From the NCBI GenBank assembly GCA_020201305.1, contig JAIVHC010000001.1:1-18649 (forward strand): a stretch of DNA of 18,649 nt, given 5' to 3'. Below the pieces are notes generated by a model. The model saw only the letters and a list, made by a program, of their open reading frames with translations, was not told the origin of the DNA and searched no databases. Positions 7,430 through 15,595 of this stretch are shown in pieces. The position numbers and the translations under genes are program-made. Every line of letters starts with the position of its first letter. Position 1 is the first letter of the stretch. Source of the stretch: Geobacteraceae bacterium. Lineage in GTDB: Bacteria; Desulfobacterota; Desulfuromonadia; Desulfuromonadales; Desulfuromonadaceae.

Positions 7430-7873
7430 GTGGGGCTGACGGGCGAGTTCTTCAATAACATAGATGCAAAGGGGCGCTTGAGTATTCCGGCAAAGATGCG
7501 CGCCCTGTTGCAGGAAGAATTTGGCGACAATGAGCTTGTGGTCACCCGTACCAGTGAAGCCCTCGTAGCCTACCCTCTGTCGCGCTGGGAAAAAATAAAA
7601 GGTGATGTCGAGGCTATGCCCAATGGCGCGGATAAGGATGTAATCTATCGCAGCCGTATCAGCCCTGCGGCGCAGAGTGGTTTTGATTCCCAGGGGCGTA
7701 TCGCTATTCCGGCATCACTGCGCTCTATTGCGCGCCTCGAAAAAGAGGTCGTGATTGTCGGTCTTTCGGACAAGATCGAGCTCTGGAGCCATGTGCGCTT
7801 TGTAGAACAGATGGAGCGTTCTGAAGAGCGTCTGCGCTCCATGACCGAGCAACTCGGCACCCTGGGTTTCTGA
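7430..7873 (+). CDS. mraZ: Transcriptional regulator MraZ
   Basis: A 147-residue protein with two tandem SpoVT/AbrB-like half-domains. Each carries the MraZ DxxxRxxxP signature: D-A-K-G-R-L-S-I-P (residues 12-20) and D-S-Q-G-R-I-A-I-P in the second half. MraZ assembles into a ring and binds direct repeats upstream of its own gene, controlling the dcw operon. The GTG start at 7430 is preceded by AAGGGG at 7416-7421 with 8-nt spacing, and the N terminus (G-x-F-x-N-x-I-D-A-K-G-R) aligns with the family from the first residues. Three 10-bp-phased repeats lie just upstream. The stop overlaps the rsmH start by one base (TGATG), so translation is probably coupled. Confidence 0.95.
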   Translation: MGLTGEFFNNIDAKGRLSIPAKMRALLQEEFGDNELVVTRTSEALVAYPLSRWEKIKGDVEAMPNGADKDVIYRSRISPAAQSGFDSQGRIAIPASLRSIARLEKEVVIVGLSDKIELWSHVRFVEQMERSEERLRSMTEQLGTLGF

Positions 7874-8838
7874 TGGATACCCCGGCGGACTTCAGACATG
7901 AGCCCGTGTTGCTTAACGAAGTGCTTGAGCTGCTCCATCTTCGTCCCGGTGCTTATGTAGTCGACGGTACGGTAGGGGGTGGGGGGCACAGTTTTCACAT
8001 CCTGGAGGCAACCGCACCCGATGGACACCTGCTCGGGCTTGATCGGGATAAGCGCGCTCTCGATGCTGCGGCGCAACGCCTGAGCCCGTTCGGCGAGCGC
8101 GTTAGCCTGAGGCAGGCCAACTTTTCCGAGATTGGCACAGTGCTCGAACAAGAGGGAATCGCCGGGTGTGACGCGGTTCTTCTCGACCTGGGGGTCTCAT
8201 CGCATCAACTTGATTCTGCCGGGCGTGGATTCTCGTTTCAGCACGATGCGCCCCTCGATATGCGCATGAATCAGAGCGAGGGAATTACGGCGCAGGAGGT
8301 GGTGAATGAATATTCTCCCACTGAGTTGGTACGCATCTTCAGGGAATACGGCGAAGAGCGCTGGGCGAAGCGGATTGCGCGCCGCATTGAGCAGGTGCGT
8401 AGCGCCACGCCCCTACACACCACGTTGGAGTTGGCAGAACTGATAAGGTCTGCGGTTCCTAAAGGGAAACAACCGCAGCGTATTCATCCCGCAACCAGGG
8501 TGTTTCAGGCGTTGCGGATTTATGTAAACGATGAACTCGGACATCTGAAAACCGGTCTCGAGAAGGGATTAGAGGCATTAAATCCCGGTGGAGTTCTGGC
8601 GGTTATAAGCTTCCATTCACTCGAAGACCGTATAGTAAAACAGTTTTTTCGCGCCCAGGCGCGGACGTGTGAATGCCCCCCCCGCCTGCCTGTATGTGTA
8701 TGTGGCAAAGAAGCGCGGGTGAAGGTTCTCACACGGCGCGGGCTGCGAGCTAAGGAAGAGGAAACCCGGACAAATCCCCGCGCCCGCAGTGCTATCCTGC
8801 GTGGGGCGGAGAAGTTGGAACAACGGGAGAAGGAGTGA
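7873..8838 (+). CDS. rsmH: 16S rRNA (cytosine1402-N4)-methyltransferase
   Basis: A 321-residue class I SAM methyltransferase (formerly MraW) that methylates N4 of C1402 in 16S rRNA. Motifs in order: HEPVLL (9-14), the SAM-binding VDGTVGGGGHS (30-40), LGLDRD (54-59), LLDLGVSSHQLD (103-114), F-S-F-Q-x-D-A-P-L-D-M-R-M (120-132) and S-F-H-S-L-E-D-R-x-V-K in the C-terminal third. The cysteine-rich C-E-C-P-P-x-x-P-x-C-x-C-G-K segment near the end is common in the family. ATG 7873 shares its A with the mraZ stop codon. The ribosome site inside mraZ is weak, in keeping with coupled translation. Second gene of the dcw operon. Confidence 0.97.
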   Translation: MDTPADFRHEPVLLNEVLELLHLRPGAYVVDGTVGGGGHSFHILEATAPDGHLLGLDRDKRALDAAAQRLSPFGERVSLRQANFSEIGTVLEQEGIAGCDAVLLDLGVSSHQLDSAGRGFSFQHDAPLDMRMNQSEGITAQEVVNEYSPTELVRIFREYGEERWAKRIARRIEQVRSATPLHTTLELAELIRSAVPKGKQPQRIHPATRVFQALRIYVNDELGHLKTGLEKGLEALNPGGVLAVISFHSLEDRIVKQFFRAQARTCECPPRLPVCVCGKEARVKVLTRRGLRAKEEETRTNPRARSAILRGAEKLEQREKE

Positions 8839-8841
8839 GCG

Positions 8842-9153
8842 ATGCTTGATATGGTATGGACCCCACCGGGGATAATGCAGGTACGCGTACGCGTAACCAC
8901 CGTAATTACCGCAATTCTACTTTTGCTGTGTGTCGGAGTGTTTCATGTATGGTTGCGTACGGAGATAACCCAGCACCAATATGCAATCTCCCAGCTGGAA
9001 AGCCAGATACGCAAGCAGACCTATGTGAATAAGCAGTTGCAGGTTGCTGTAGCCAGGTACAGCAGCTCGGACTATATAGAACGTGTGGCGACAAAGCGTC
9101 TGGGATTGCAGCAGCCCGATGCTAACCAGGTCATTACCGTGGCGGCACAGTGA
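8842..9153 (+). CDS. ftsL: Cell division protein FtsL-like
   Basis: A 103-residue bitopic membrane protein: a short cytoplasmic N terminus, one transmembrane helix (about 17-38), a leucine/glutamine-rich coiled-coil-like stretch (about 40-72), and a C-terminal Y-I-E-R-V-A-T-K-R-L-G-L-x-x-P motif (78-92) followed by QVITV. This is the FtsL/FtsB pattern, and the position right after rsmH is the usual place for ftsL. FtsL forms a periplasmic complex with FtsB and FtsQ and activates FtsWI. ATG 8842 has AAGGAG at 8830-8835, overlapping the rsmH stop. FtsL diverges quickly, so the call rests on topology, motif and position together. Confidence 0.82.
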   Translation: MLDMVWTPPGIMQVRVRVTTVITAILLLLCVGVFHVWLRTEITQHQYAISQLESQIRKQTYVNKQLQVAVARYSSSDYIERVATKRLGLQQPDANQVITVAAQ

Positions 9154-9164
9154 GGAGAGAGGCT

Positions 9165-9461
9165 ATGAACAGCAGAGATATTGCCGAAAAAAAGGATTTG
9201 TGGAACGAGTTGAACGATCTCTGGATTCAGCGGCAGATGCGGCGACGCAAGGGGCGTTTGAGCCTTCTGGCCGCGCTGTCCGTAGTTGTGGTGGCGGGGG
9301 TGGTTCTGTACGCCGCGAGCTTTACCGCGCCGCAACAGTCGCTGTTTATGCAGATCAAAGGACAGCAGCTCGACAAGGGAGCAATGGAGCGCAGTTCTTC
9401 AGAACTGGGAAATTTCCGGACACACGACGCAGTTGAAGACACCGAGACCATCACCATCTAA
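9165..9461 (+). CDS. Small single-pass membrane protein of unknown function between ftsL and ftsI
   Basis: A 98-residue protein I do not recognise. The N-terminal 31 residues are charged, with a helical-looking E-K-K-D-L-W-N-E-L-N-D-L-W stretch and an R-R-R-K-G-R cluster (26-31) that predicts a cytoplasmic N terminus. One hydrophobic helix follows (about 32-52). The remaining roughly 45 residues would be periplasmic, polar and end in the acidic tail E-D-T-E-T-I-T-I. No second LGL-type FtsL/FtsB motif is visible. ATG 9165 has a strong purine-rich ribosome site (GAGGAGAGAGG, 9152-9162); a GTG at 9150 overlapping the ftsL stop is less likely. The 3' end overlaps the probable ftsI start by 29 nt. 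Position and topology suggest a divisome accessory protein, but that is inference. Confidence 0.72.
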   Translation: MNSRDIAEKKDLWNELNDLWIQRQMRRRKGRLSLLAALSVVVVAGVVLYAASFTAPQQSLFMQIKGQQLDKGAMERSSSELGNFRTHDAVEDTETITI

Positions 9462-11484
9462 GCGACGCCCTTCGCGCAAGGAGGATGCTGCAAAAGAGCG
9501 TGAAATCCGCGCGCTCCGCCGTCGGGTTGGGGCATTTATTGTTCTGTTTGTGCTGGTGGCTGCGACTTTGATCGGGCGCGCATTTTATCTGCAGGTTTTA
9601 TGTGCGGAGGCATGGCAGGAACGCGCCTCGGAACAGCACCAGAAGATTGTGCGTCTTACGCCGCAACGCGGGGCAATCTACGATCGTTCTGGCGAAGCCC
9701 TTGCCGTATCCCTGGAAGCGGATTCGTTCTATCTGGATCCAACCCGGATGCGGCAGGAATTGGAATTGCCGCCGGAGAGTGAGGTCTACCGCGCTCATGC
9801 CAGAGATCTGGCCCGTGTACTGGAACTGGACTATGCTTCAGTACTCCAGAAGATGGGTACAAATAAACGTTTTATCTGGCTTAAACGTCGTGTCAGCCGC
9901 GACCAGGCAAAGCAGGTTGAAGCACTTACGCTTCCCGGCGTGGCTAGTATCAAAGAACACAAGCGCTGGTATCCCAACGGCAGATTGGCCGGGCAGGTGG
10001 TAGGATTCTCCGGCACCGACAACCAGGGGCTTGAAGGACTGGAGCGCTATTATAATTCCACCCTCGCTGGCGGGCAACGCTACCTTGTGACACGCAAAGA
10101 TGCCACCGGCAGAAGCTTTGGCAGTAGTCGCCATGTGGTAAAGGGGAAGCTTGGAAGTGACATTTACCTGAGCATCGACAATCTGATTCAGCACATTACC
10201 GAGCGTGAACTGAGTGAGGCAGTCAGGGCCAGTGGGGCCCGTTTAGGGACCGCATTGGTCATGGATCCGCACAATGGCGAAATACTCGCCATGGCCACAT
10301 ATCCAGACTATGATCCCAATGAGTTCGGCCGATTTTCTGCGGCACAGCGGCGCAATCGTGTCATATGCGATGCCTACGAACCCGGGTCTACCTTTAAGCT
10401 GTTCACTCTCGCAGCAGCATTGGAAGAAGATGAAATCACCCCGGAAACCACCATCGATTGTGAGCAGGGTGCCTATAGGGTCGGGGGAAAAACTATTCAC
10501 GACTACAGGCCCATGGGGGAGCTCTCAGCGCGCGAGGTGTTCAAGTACAGTTCCAATATCGGGGTTGCAAAAATAGCGGAGCGCCTTGGAGTACAACGCT
10601 TCCATCACTACCTTAAAGAGTTCGGCTTCGGGGTGCAGAGCGGAATCAAGTTCGATGGCGAAGCCGATGGGATTCTGCATCCTGCATCCCGCTGGTTTCC
10701 CATTGATCTCGCCGCTATTTCGTTTGGACAGGGAGTTACCCTTACCCCCCTGCAGTTGGGGCGTGCCCTGAGCGCCGTGGTCAATGGTGGGGAACTCTTA
10801 GAACCGCGGCTGGTCCATAAGGTGGTTAATCGCGAGCATGATCAGTCTAATGTCATATCGCGTCACGTTGAGCGCCGGGTTATCAGCCCCGAGACTGCTG
10901 CCGCCATGCGCGAGATGATGGTAGGTGTTACTGAAGAGGATGGTACCGGTTCTCGCGCCCAGGTACCTGGGTTTGTTGTAGGGGGTAAAACCGGAACTGC
11001 GCAAAAAGTTGACACTGTGACGGGGGGATATTCCCCGGATAAACTTGTCTCCTCCTTTGTCGGCTTTGCTCCAGCACATGATCCTCGTTTGGTTGTGGTA
11101 ATAACCCTGGATGAACCGGAAGGGGATGCATATGGGGGCTTGCTCGCGGCTCCGGTTTTCTCCGAAATAGTGGAGCAGAGCTTGCGTTACCTGCATGTAC
11201 CCGCACAGGTCGAGACGGTTCCATCTCCTTCGGTCGATACATCGCGCCCGAAAGTGGACAATTTTTCCCCTCTGGGGCCAGAACTGCTCCAGATTGACAG
11301 CGATGCCGATTCCATGCCCGATTTCAGAGGCATGAGTGCGCGTCAGGTTCTGCGGACAATGGAGGAAACGGGGCTCAATATCCATATCGAGGGATATGGC
11401 CGTGTCGTGAAGCAGGCCCCGGCACCGGGAAAAGCGGTTGATCCGGATACCCGCCTTAGTGTGCTGTTACAGCCACCGGAGTAG
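9433..11484 (+). CDS. ftsI: Septal peptidoglycan transpeptidase FtsI (PBP3-type) with C-terminal PASTA domain
   Basis: A 683-residue class B penicillin-binding protein that cross-links septal peptidoglycan as FtsW's partner. It has a basic cytoplasmic N terminus, a membrane anchor (about 32-48), the dimerisation/pedestal domain beginning with R-G-A-I-Y-D-R (79-85), and a transpeptidase domain with the S-T-F-K motif (S319, K322), S-S-N (373-375) and K-T-G (519-521). A C-terminal PASTA domain (about 627-682) starts at M-P-D-F-R-G-M. A terminal PASTA is absent from E. coli FtsI but known in SpoVD-like and deltaproteobacterial proteins. The start is uncertain: TTG 9433 is the only standard start between GTG 9286 and the anchor, and it gives a sensible N terminus. 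It overlaps the upstream ORF by 29 nt and has only a weak ribosome site (GGA, 9418-9420). Confidence 0.93.
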   Translation: MKTPRPSPSKRRPSRKEDAAKEREIRALRRRVGAFIVLFVLVAATLIGRAFYLQVLCAEAWQERASEQHQKIVRLTPQRGAIYDRSGEALAVSLEADSFYLDPTRMRQELELPPESEVYRAHARDLARVLELDYASVLQKMGTNKRFIWLKRRVSRDQAKQVEALTLPGVASIKEHKRWYPNGRLAGQVVGFSGTDNQGLEGLERYYNSTLAGGQRYLVTRKDATGRSFGSSRHVVKGKLGSDIYLSIDNLIQHITERELSEAVRASGARLGTALVMDPHNGEILAMATYPDYDPNEFGRFSAAQRRNRVICDAYEPGSTFKLFTLAAALEEDEITPETTIDCEQGAYRVGGKTIHDYRPMGELSAREVFKYSSNIGVAKIAERLGVQRFHHYLKEFGFGVQSGIKFDGEADGILHPASRWFPIDLAAISFGQGVTLTPLQLGRALSAVVNGGELLEPRLVHKVVNREHDQSNVISRHVERRVISPETAAAMREMMVGVTEEDGTGSRAQVPGFVVGGKTGTAQKVDTVTGGYSPDKLVSSFVGFAPAHDPRLVVVITLDEPEGDAYGGLLAAPVFSEIVEQSLRYLHVPAQVETVPSPSVDTSRPKVDNFSPLGPELLQIDSDADSMPDFRGMSARQVLRTMEETGLNIHIEGYGRVVKQAPAPGKAVDPDTRLSVLLQPPE

Positions 11485-11490
11485 ATCTCT

Positions 11491-13020
11491 ATGCAAATCA
11501 AGATCTTGACAAACGAATTGGAACGCAATCATGTAGTGTTGGATCTCCAGGGGCCGGTAACGGCGGAGATTGAGCGTCTTGATTGTGATTCGCGCACCGT
11601 CGCGCCGGGAAGTATGTTTTTTGCCCTGCGCGGAGAGCACGTTGATGGACATGCGTATATTCCGCAGGTGATTGCTGCAGGTGCCGCCGCGGTGGTGGTG
11701 GATACAGCAGTGAAGGTGGAGGAAGATATATGCGTGATCCGGGTCGAGGATGTGCGCCATGCCATGGCCTATATTGCACGTGTGTTCTACTCCCATCCAC
11801 AGCAGAACATGTTTATTGCTGCAGTAACCGGCACCAACGGCAAAACCACTCTGACCTATATGCTCGAAGCCTTGTTACGAATGTGCGGGAAAAACCCGGC
11901 AGTGGTGGGTACTATTTCCAATCGTATGCAGGGCAAGGTTTTTGAAGCCAGCCATACAACACCAGATGCCCTCAATCTGTATAAACTGCTCGCTGATTTT
12001 AAAGCGTGCGGTGCCGATGCTGTAGCTCTCGAGGTTTCCTCTCATGCTCTGGAACAGAGCCGGGTTCTGGGGCTCGATTTTGCTCTGGGGGTATTTACCA
12101 ACCTGACTCCCGAACATCTTGACTACCACAGCGATATGGAAAGTTATTATGCTGCGAAAGCGCGATTGTTTTCTTCTGCGGCGGGATACGGATGTCAGCG
12201 CGCGGTTATCAATATTGCCGATCCTTACGGTGAACGCCTCGCAGCTGAGGTGCCTGAAGCCCTGTTGGTTGATCCACGAGTAGGGGGATCGAGCCGGGCT
12301 CATGTCCGGGTGGTACATGTTGCGCATAATCTGGAGGGCATGCGGGCCGAAATTATCACCCCGGATGGAAAGGTGGAAATTCGCTCCCCCCTGATCGGTC
12401 CGTTTAATCTGGAAAACCTGTGCTGTGCTATGGGCGCAGGCCTCGCAATGGGGCTCAGTGTGCAGGATGTCGCAGTATGTTTGGCGCAGCTCCCTTCGGT
12501 TCCAGGCCGCCTGGAGAGAGTTGAGAATACCCTGGGAGCCCTCATCCTGGTAGATTATGCCCACACCTCGGATGCGCTTGAAAAAGCTCTCGAAGCAGTA
12601 ACGGTGCTTAAACCCAAACGTCTTATCAGCGTAGTCGGCTGTGGCGGCGATCGGGATAAAACCAAACGCCCCTTGATGGCCGCTACTGCAGTGCGTGCCT
12701 CGGCACTCACCTTGATCACTTCGGACAATCCGCGCACTGAAGATCCGCACGCGATTATCCGGGATATGCTCGCCGGGCTGGATGCTTCTGACGCACCAGT
12801 GCTGAGTACAGGCGCCGTTAAGCAGGGCCAGCATGGCTACTGTGTGATTGAGGATCGTGCTGCGGCCCTTAAACTGGCGGTGGAAGTGCTTGAGGACGGA
12901 GATGCGCTTCTGGTGGCAGGTAAAGGGCACGAAAATTATCAGATCATTGGCACTACAAAACACCATTTTGATGATCGCGAACACCTCCGCGCCGCGCTTA
13001 ATAAGCGTGTGGCAGAGTAG
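11491..13020 (+). CDS. murE: UDP-MurNAc-L-Ala-D-Glu:meso-diaminopimelate ligase
   Basis: A 509-residue cytoplasmic Mur ligase that adds the third amino acid of the stem peptide using ATP. Visible features are the N-terminal UDP-binding D-S-R-x-V-x-P-G-x-x-F-F-A-L-x-G segment (33-48), the P-loop TGTNGKTT (113-120), H-T-T-P-D (155-159), EVSSHAL (181-187), and Y-H-S-D-M with the probable carbamylated K223. The D-N-P-R motif at 412-415 selects meso-diaminopimelate rather than lysine, so the organism has DAP-type peptidoglycan. ATG 11491 has GGAG at 11478-11481. It lies 6 nt after the ftsI stop, in the same operon. Confidence 0.97.
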   Translation: MQIKILTNELERNHVVLDLQGPVTAEIERLDCDSRTVAPGSMFFALRGEHVDGHAYIPQVIAAGAAAVVVDTAVKVEEDICVIRVEDVRHAMAYIARVFYSHPQQNMFIAAVTGTNGKTTLTYMLEALLRMCGKNPAVVGTISNRMQGKVFEASHTTPDALNLYKLLADFKACGADAVALEVSSHALEQSRVLGLDFALGVFTNLTPEHLDYHSDMESYYAAKARLFSSAAGYGCQRAVINIADPYGERLAAEVPEALLVDPRVGGSSRAHVRVVHVAHNLEGMRAEIITPDGKVEIRSPLIGPFNLENLCCAMGAGLAMGLSVQDVAVCLAQLPSVPGRLERVENTLGALILVDYAHTSDALEKALEAVTVLKPKRLISVVGCGGDRDKTKRPLMAATAVRASALTLITSDNPRTEDPHAIIRDMLAGLDASDAPVLSTGAVKQGQHGYCVIEDRAAALKLAVEVLEDGDALLVAGKGHENYQIIGTTKHHFDDREHLRAALNKRVAE

Positions 13021-13093
13021 AATGCAGCCGATTTGCCTGCATCAGGGTAAATGGCGGACATCAGCTCCAGATCCTCATCCAGAAGGAACGCGT

Positions 13094-14473
13094 ATGCAGT
13101 GGAATAGTCAAGATATCGAACGCATTGTAAACGGTCGCCTGCTGAGCGCTCCTTACTCGCCTCTCATAACCGGAGTTTCCACCGATAGCAGAACCCTTCA
13201 GTCCGGGGATCTTTTTGTCGCGCTGCGTGGACCAAATTACGATGGTCACAACTACCTGCGCCAGGCGGTTGAATCCGGTGCATCCGCATGTCTGAGCGAA
13301 GAGGTTGTGGGAGGCTTGCCGGTTCCGGTTATTCAGGTTGAGGACACCCTGGAGGCACTGGGAGCCCTTGCCGCATCTATCCGTACCGGGTTTAAAGGTC
13401 CGGTGGCCGCCATTACCGGAACCAGCGGGAAAACATCAACCAAGGAGATGCTTTCCTCCATCCTGACCCGGTGTTGCCCCGGGCTGAAAACCGCCGGGAA
13501 CTACAATAATCTTATAGGTTTACCTCTTACCCTTGCCAGTTTAGAGCCCGAACATCGGTGGATGGTGTTGGAGATGGGTATGAATCAGCCGGGAGAGATC
13601 GGCCGTCTCACCCGTATAGCCCGTCCCAATGTCGCATTGATTACCAACGCCGGGGCGGGGCACCTTGCTGGGCTCGGTAACGTTAATGCGGTGGCGCAGG
13701 CCAAGGGAGAGATCTTCGAAGGCTTGGTCAGGGGAGGGACGGCGGTACTCAATGCCGACGATCCAGAACTCATGTCCCTGCAACTACCCTCGGGAATCCG
13801 GCGCATAACCTATGGAATAAACAATTCTGCACATGTAATGGCGAGCAATATCAGGCTCGGGCGTCAGGTAGATTTCTCTCTCCATCTGAAACAGGAGGTT
13901 GTGGAAACCCATGTTCCCCTTCCGGGTCGGCATCAGGTTTACAACGCTCTCGCTGCCGCTGCAGTTGCGCGGGTGATGCGGGTCAAGCCCGCGCGGATTG
14001 CTGCCGGTCTGCAACAGGTGAAAATGGCGGCCGGGCGGCTTGAGGTACGTGAACTCGACGCGGGGATTACAATTCTGGACGATAGCTACAACGCCAATCC
14101 CCAGTCAATGGCGGCGGCACTCGATGCGTTGGAACACTGGCCTGCCTCAGGACGCCGCATCAGCGTAATTGCGGATATGCTCGAACTCGGAGAAGCCGCG
14201 CCACACTGTCACACCGAGATCGGGGCATACGCAGCTCGGGTAGCCGATATTGTGCTGGTGTACGGCCAGTGGAGTGCCGAAGTAGCGGAAGGTGCACATT
14301 CAGAAAGACCGGGTAAAGTCCTGATTGTGCGTATGCAGGACCACGCCGAGATCTATACCTGGTTGCAGCGCCATATTGAGCCTGAAGATTGTGTGCTGGT
14401 AAAAGGGTCACGTGGGATGCGCATGGAAAAAGTTGTTGATTTTATGTTGCATAAACTTAGAAAGGTGGCGTAA
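13094..14473 (+). CDS. murF: UDP-MurNAc-tripeptide:D-alanyl-D-alanine ligase
   Basis: A 459-residue Mur ligase that attaches D-Ala-D-Ala to complete UDP-MurNAc-pentapeptide. Motifs: T-D-S-R-x-x-x-x-G-D-L-F-V-A-L-x-G (30-46), the P-loop TGTSGKTS (108-115), N-x-N-N-L-I-G-x-P-L-T-L, the E-M-G-M-N-x-x-G-E-I segment, G-R-H-Q-V-Y-N-A-L-A-A, D-D-S-Y-N-A-N-P-x-S-M and M-L-E-L-G. I chose ATG 13094 because AAGGA (13083-13087) lies 6 nt upstream and the protein then has normal family length. The frame stays open back into murE (to 12848), but the extra N terminus is not MurF-like. The 73-nt gap after murE contains a small inverted repeat (ATGCAG 13022-13027 / CTGCAT 13037-13042) of unknown meaning. Confidence 0.96.
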   Translation: MQWNSQDIERIVNGRLLSAPYSPLITGVSTDSRTLQSGDLFVALRGPNYDGHNYLRQAVESGASACLSEEVVGGLPVPVIQVEDTLEALGALAASIRTGFKGPVAAITGTSGKTSTKEMLSSILTRCCPGLKTAGNYNNLIGLPLTLASLEPEHRWMVLEMGMNQPGEIGRLTRIARPNVALITNAGAGHLAGLGNVNAVAQAKGEIFEGLVRGGTAVLNADDPELMSLQLPSGIRRITYGINNSAHVMASNIRLGRQVDFSLHLKQEVVETHVPLPGRHQVYNALAAAAVARVMRVKPARIAAGLQQVKMAAGRLEVRELDAGITILDDSYNANPQSMAAALDALEHWPASGRRISVIADMLELGEAAPHCHTEIGAYAARVADIVLVYGQWSAEVAEGAHSERPGKVLIVRMQDHAEIYTWLQRHIEPEDCVLVKGSRGMRMEKVVDFMLHKLRKVA

Positions 14474-14517
14474 ATACATCCTTTTGTCTCTTACAGGATC
14501 GCCATAAAAGGTCTGCT

Positions 14518-15594
14518 ATGCTCTATCATCTGCTTTTCCCTCTCCACACGGACTTTTCCGCCCTATATGTGTTTCGCTTTATTACTTTTCGCACCATCTA
14601 CGCTACCATCACCGCACTTTTGCTGGCGTTTATGCTCGGCCCCTGGGTGATTGAACGCCTGAGCAAACTGCAGATCGGTCAGACCATCCGAAAGGTAGGG
14701 CCGGAATCACACTTTAAAAAAGAGGGCACCCCCACCATGGGGGGAACCCTCATTGTGATGTGTATCGTATTGCCCACTTTGCTGTGGGCGGATTTGACTA
14801 ATGCCTATGTGTGGATTGCCCTGTTTGTAACTATGGGCTTTGCTGCCATAGGGTTTGCGGATGATTACAAAAAGATAAAATATAAAAATAGTGATGGCTT
14901 GTCTGCCAGGGGAAAGCTCGCATGGCAGATTCTGATTTCCGTAGGAGCGGGAGTGCTCCTGCTGATGTATACCGACTATACCTCGGTTCTTGCTGTCCCC
15001 TTTTTCAAAACCGTGACCCCGGAGTTGGGGTGGTTTTATCTAATGCTGGTTCTGGTGGTGGTAGTGGGGGCGGGGAATGCGGTAAATCTTACCGACGGCC
15101 TCGATGGCCTTGCTATCGGACCGGTTATTGTTGCTTCTGGCACCTATCTGTTGCTGGCATACCTTGCGGGTAACGCACGCCTGGCTGAGTATCTGCAGAT
15201 CAGCGGGGTGCCGGGAGCCGGAGAGTTGTCCATTATGTGTGGTGCCATGGTTGGAGCCGGCCTCGGTTTTTTGTGGTTCAATACCTATCCTGCGCAGGTA
15301 TTTATGGGTGATGTGGGAAGCCTCTCTCTGGGAGGCGCTCTGGGGATTATTGCGGTAATTGTAAAGCAGGAGCTGGTTCTGGTGATCGTGGGAGGGCTCT
15401 TTGTCATGGAGGCACTTTCGGTTATTGTGCAGGTTGCGTCCTTCCGCCTCTGTGGGCGGCGGGTATTTCGCATGGCACCGCTGCATCACCATTTTGAACT
15501 CAAGGGATGGCCTGAACCCAAGATCATTGTGCGTTTCTGGATCGTGAGCATAGTGTTGGCTCTGGTGGCCCTTTCAACCCTGAAGCTGAGGTGA
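14518..15594 (+). CDS. mraY: Phospho-MurNAc-pentapeptide translocase
   Basis: A 358-residue polytopic inner-membrane enzyme that transfers phospho-MurNAc-pentapeptide to undecaprenyl phosphate, forming lipid I. It shows the expected run of about ten hydrophobic helices. Signature motifs are K-E-G-T-P-T-M-G-G (68-76), F-A-D-D-Y-K (113-118, D115 and D116), N-L-T-D-G-L-D-G-L-A (190-199), the F-M-G-D-V-G-S segment with D265, and P-L-H-H-H-F-E-L-K-G (321-330, histidines 323-325). ATG 14518 follows AAAAGG (14506-14511). A 44-nt gap separates it from murF, and murD begins 1 nt after its stop codon. Confidence 0.98.
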   Translation: MLYHLLFPLHTDFSALYVFRFITFRTIYATITALLLAFMLGPWVIERLSKLQIGQTIRKVGPESHFKKEGTPTMGGTLIVMCIVLPTLLWADLTNAYVWIALFVTMGFAAIGFADDYKKIKYKNSDGLSARGKLAWQILISVGAGVLLLMYTDYTSVLAVPFFKTVTPELGWFYLMLVLVVVVGAGNAVNLTDGLDGLAIGPVIVASGTYLLLAYLAGNARLAEYLQISGVPGAGELSIMCGAMVGAGLGFLWFNTYPAQVFMGDVGSLSLGGALGIIAVIVKQELVLVIVGGLFVMEALSVIVQVASFRLCGRRVFRMAPLHHHFELKGWPEPKIIVRFWIVSIVLALVALSTLKLR

Positions 15595-15595
15595 T

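Noticed and set aside
9286..9432. Longer N terminus for ftsI from GTG 9286
   Set aside because: The extra 49 residues are an off-frame reading of the upstream membrane ORF and do not look like an FtsI cytoplasmic tail.
11875..12984. Long open frame on the minus strand (369 codons) antisense to murE
   Set aside because: It lies entirely within an unmistakable murE, has no recognisable motif or ribosome site, and its composition fits an antisense shadow of a GC-rich gene.
12848..13093. Longer N terminus for murF reaching back into murE
   Set aside because: The added residues are a shifted-frame reading of murE; ATG 13094 has a good ribosome site and gives normal MurF length.
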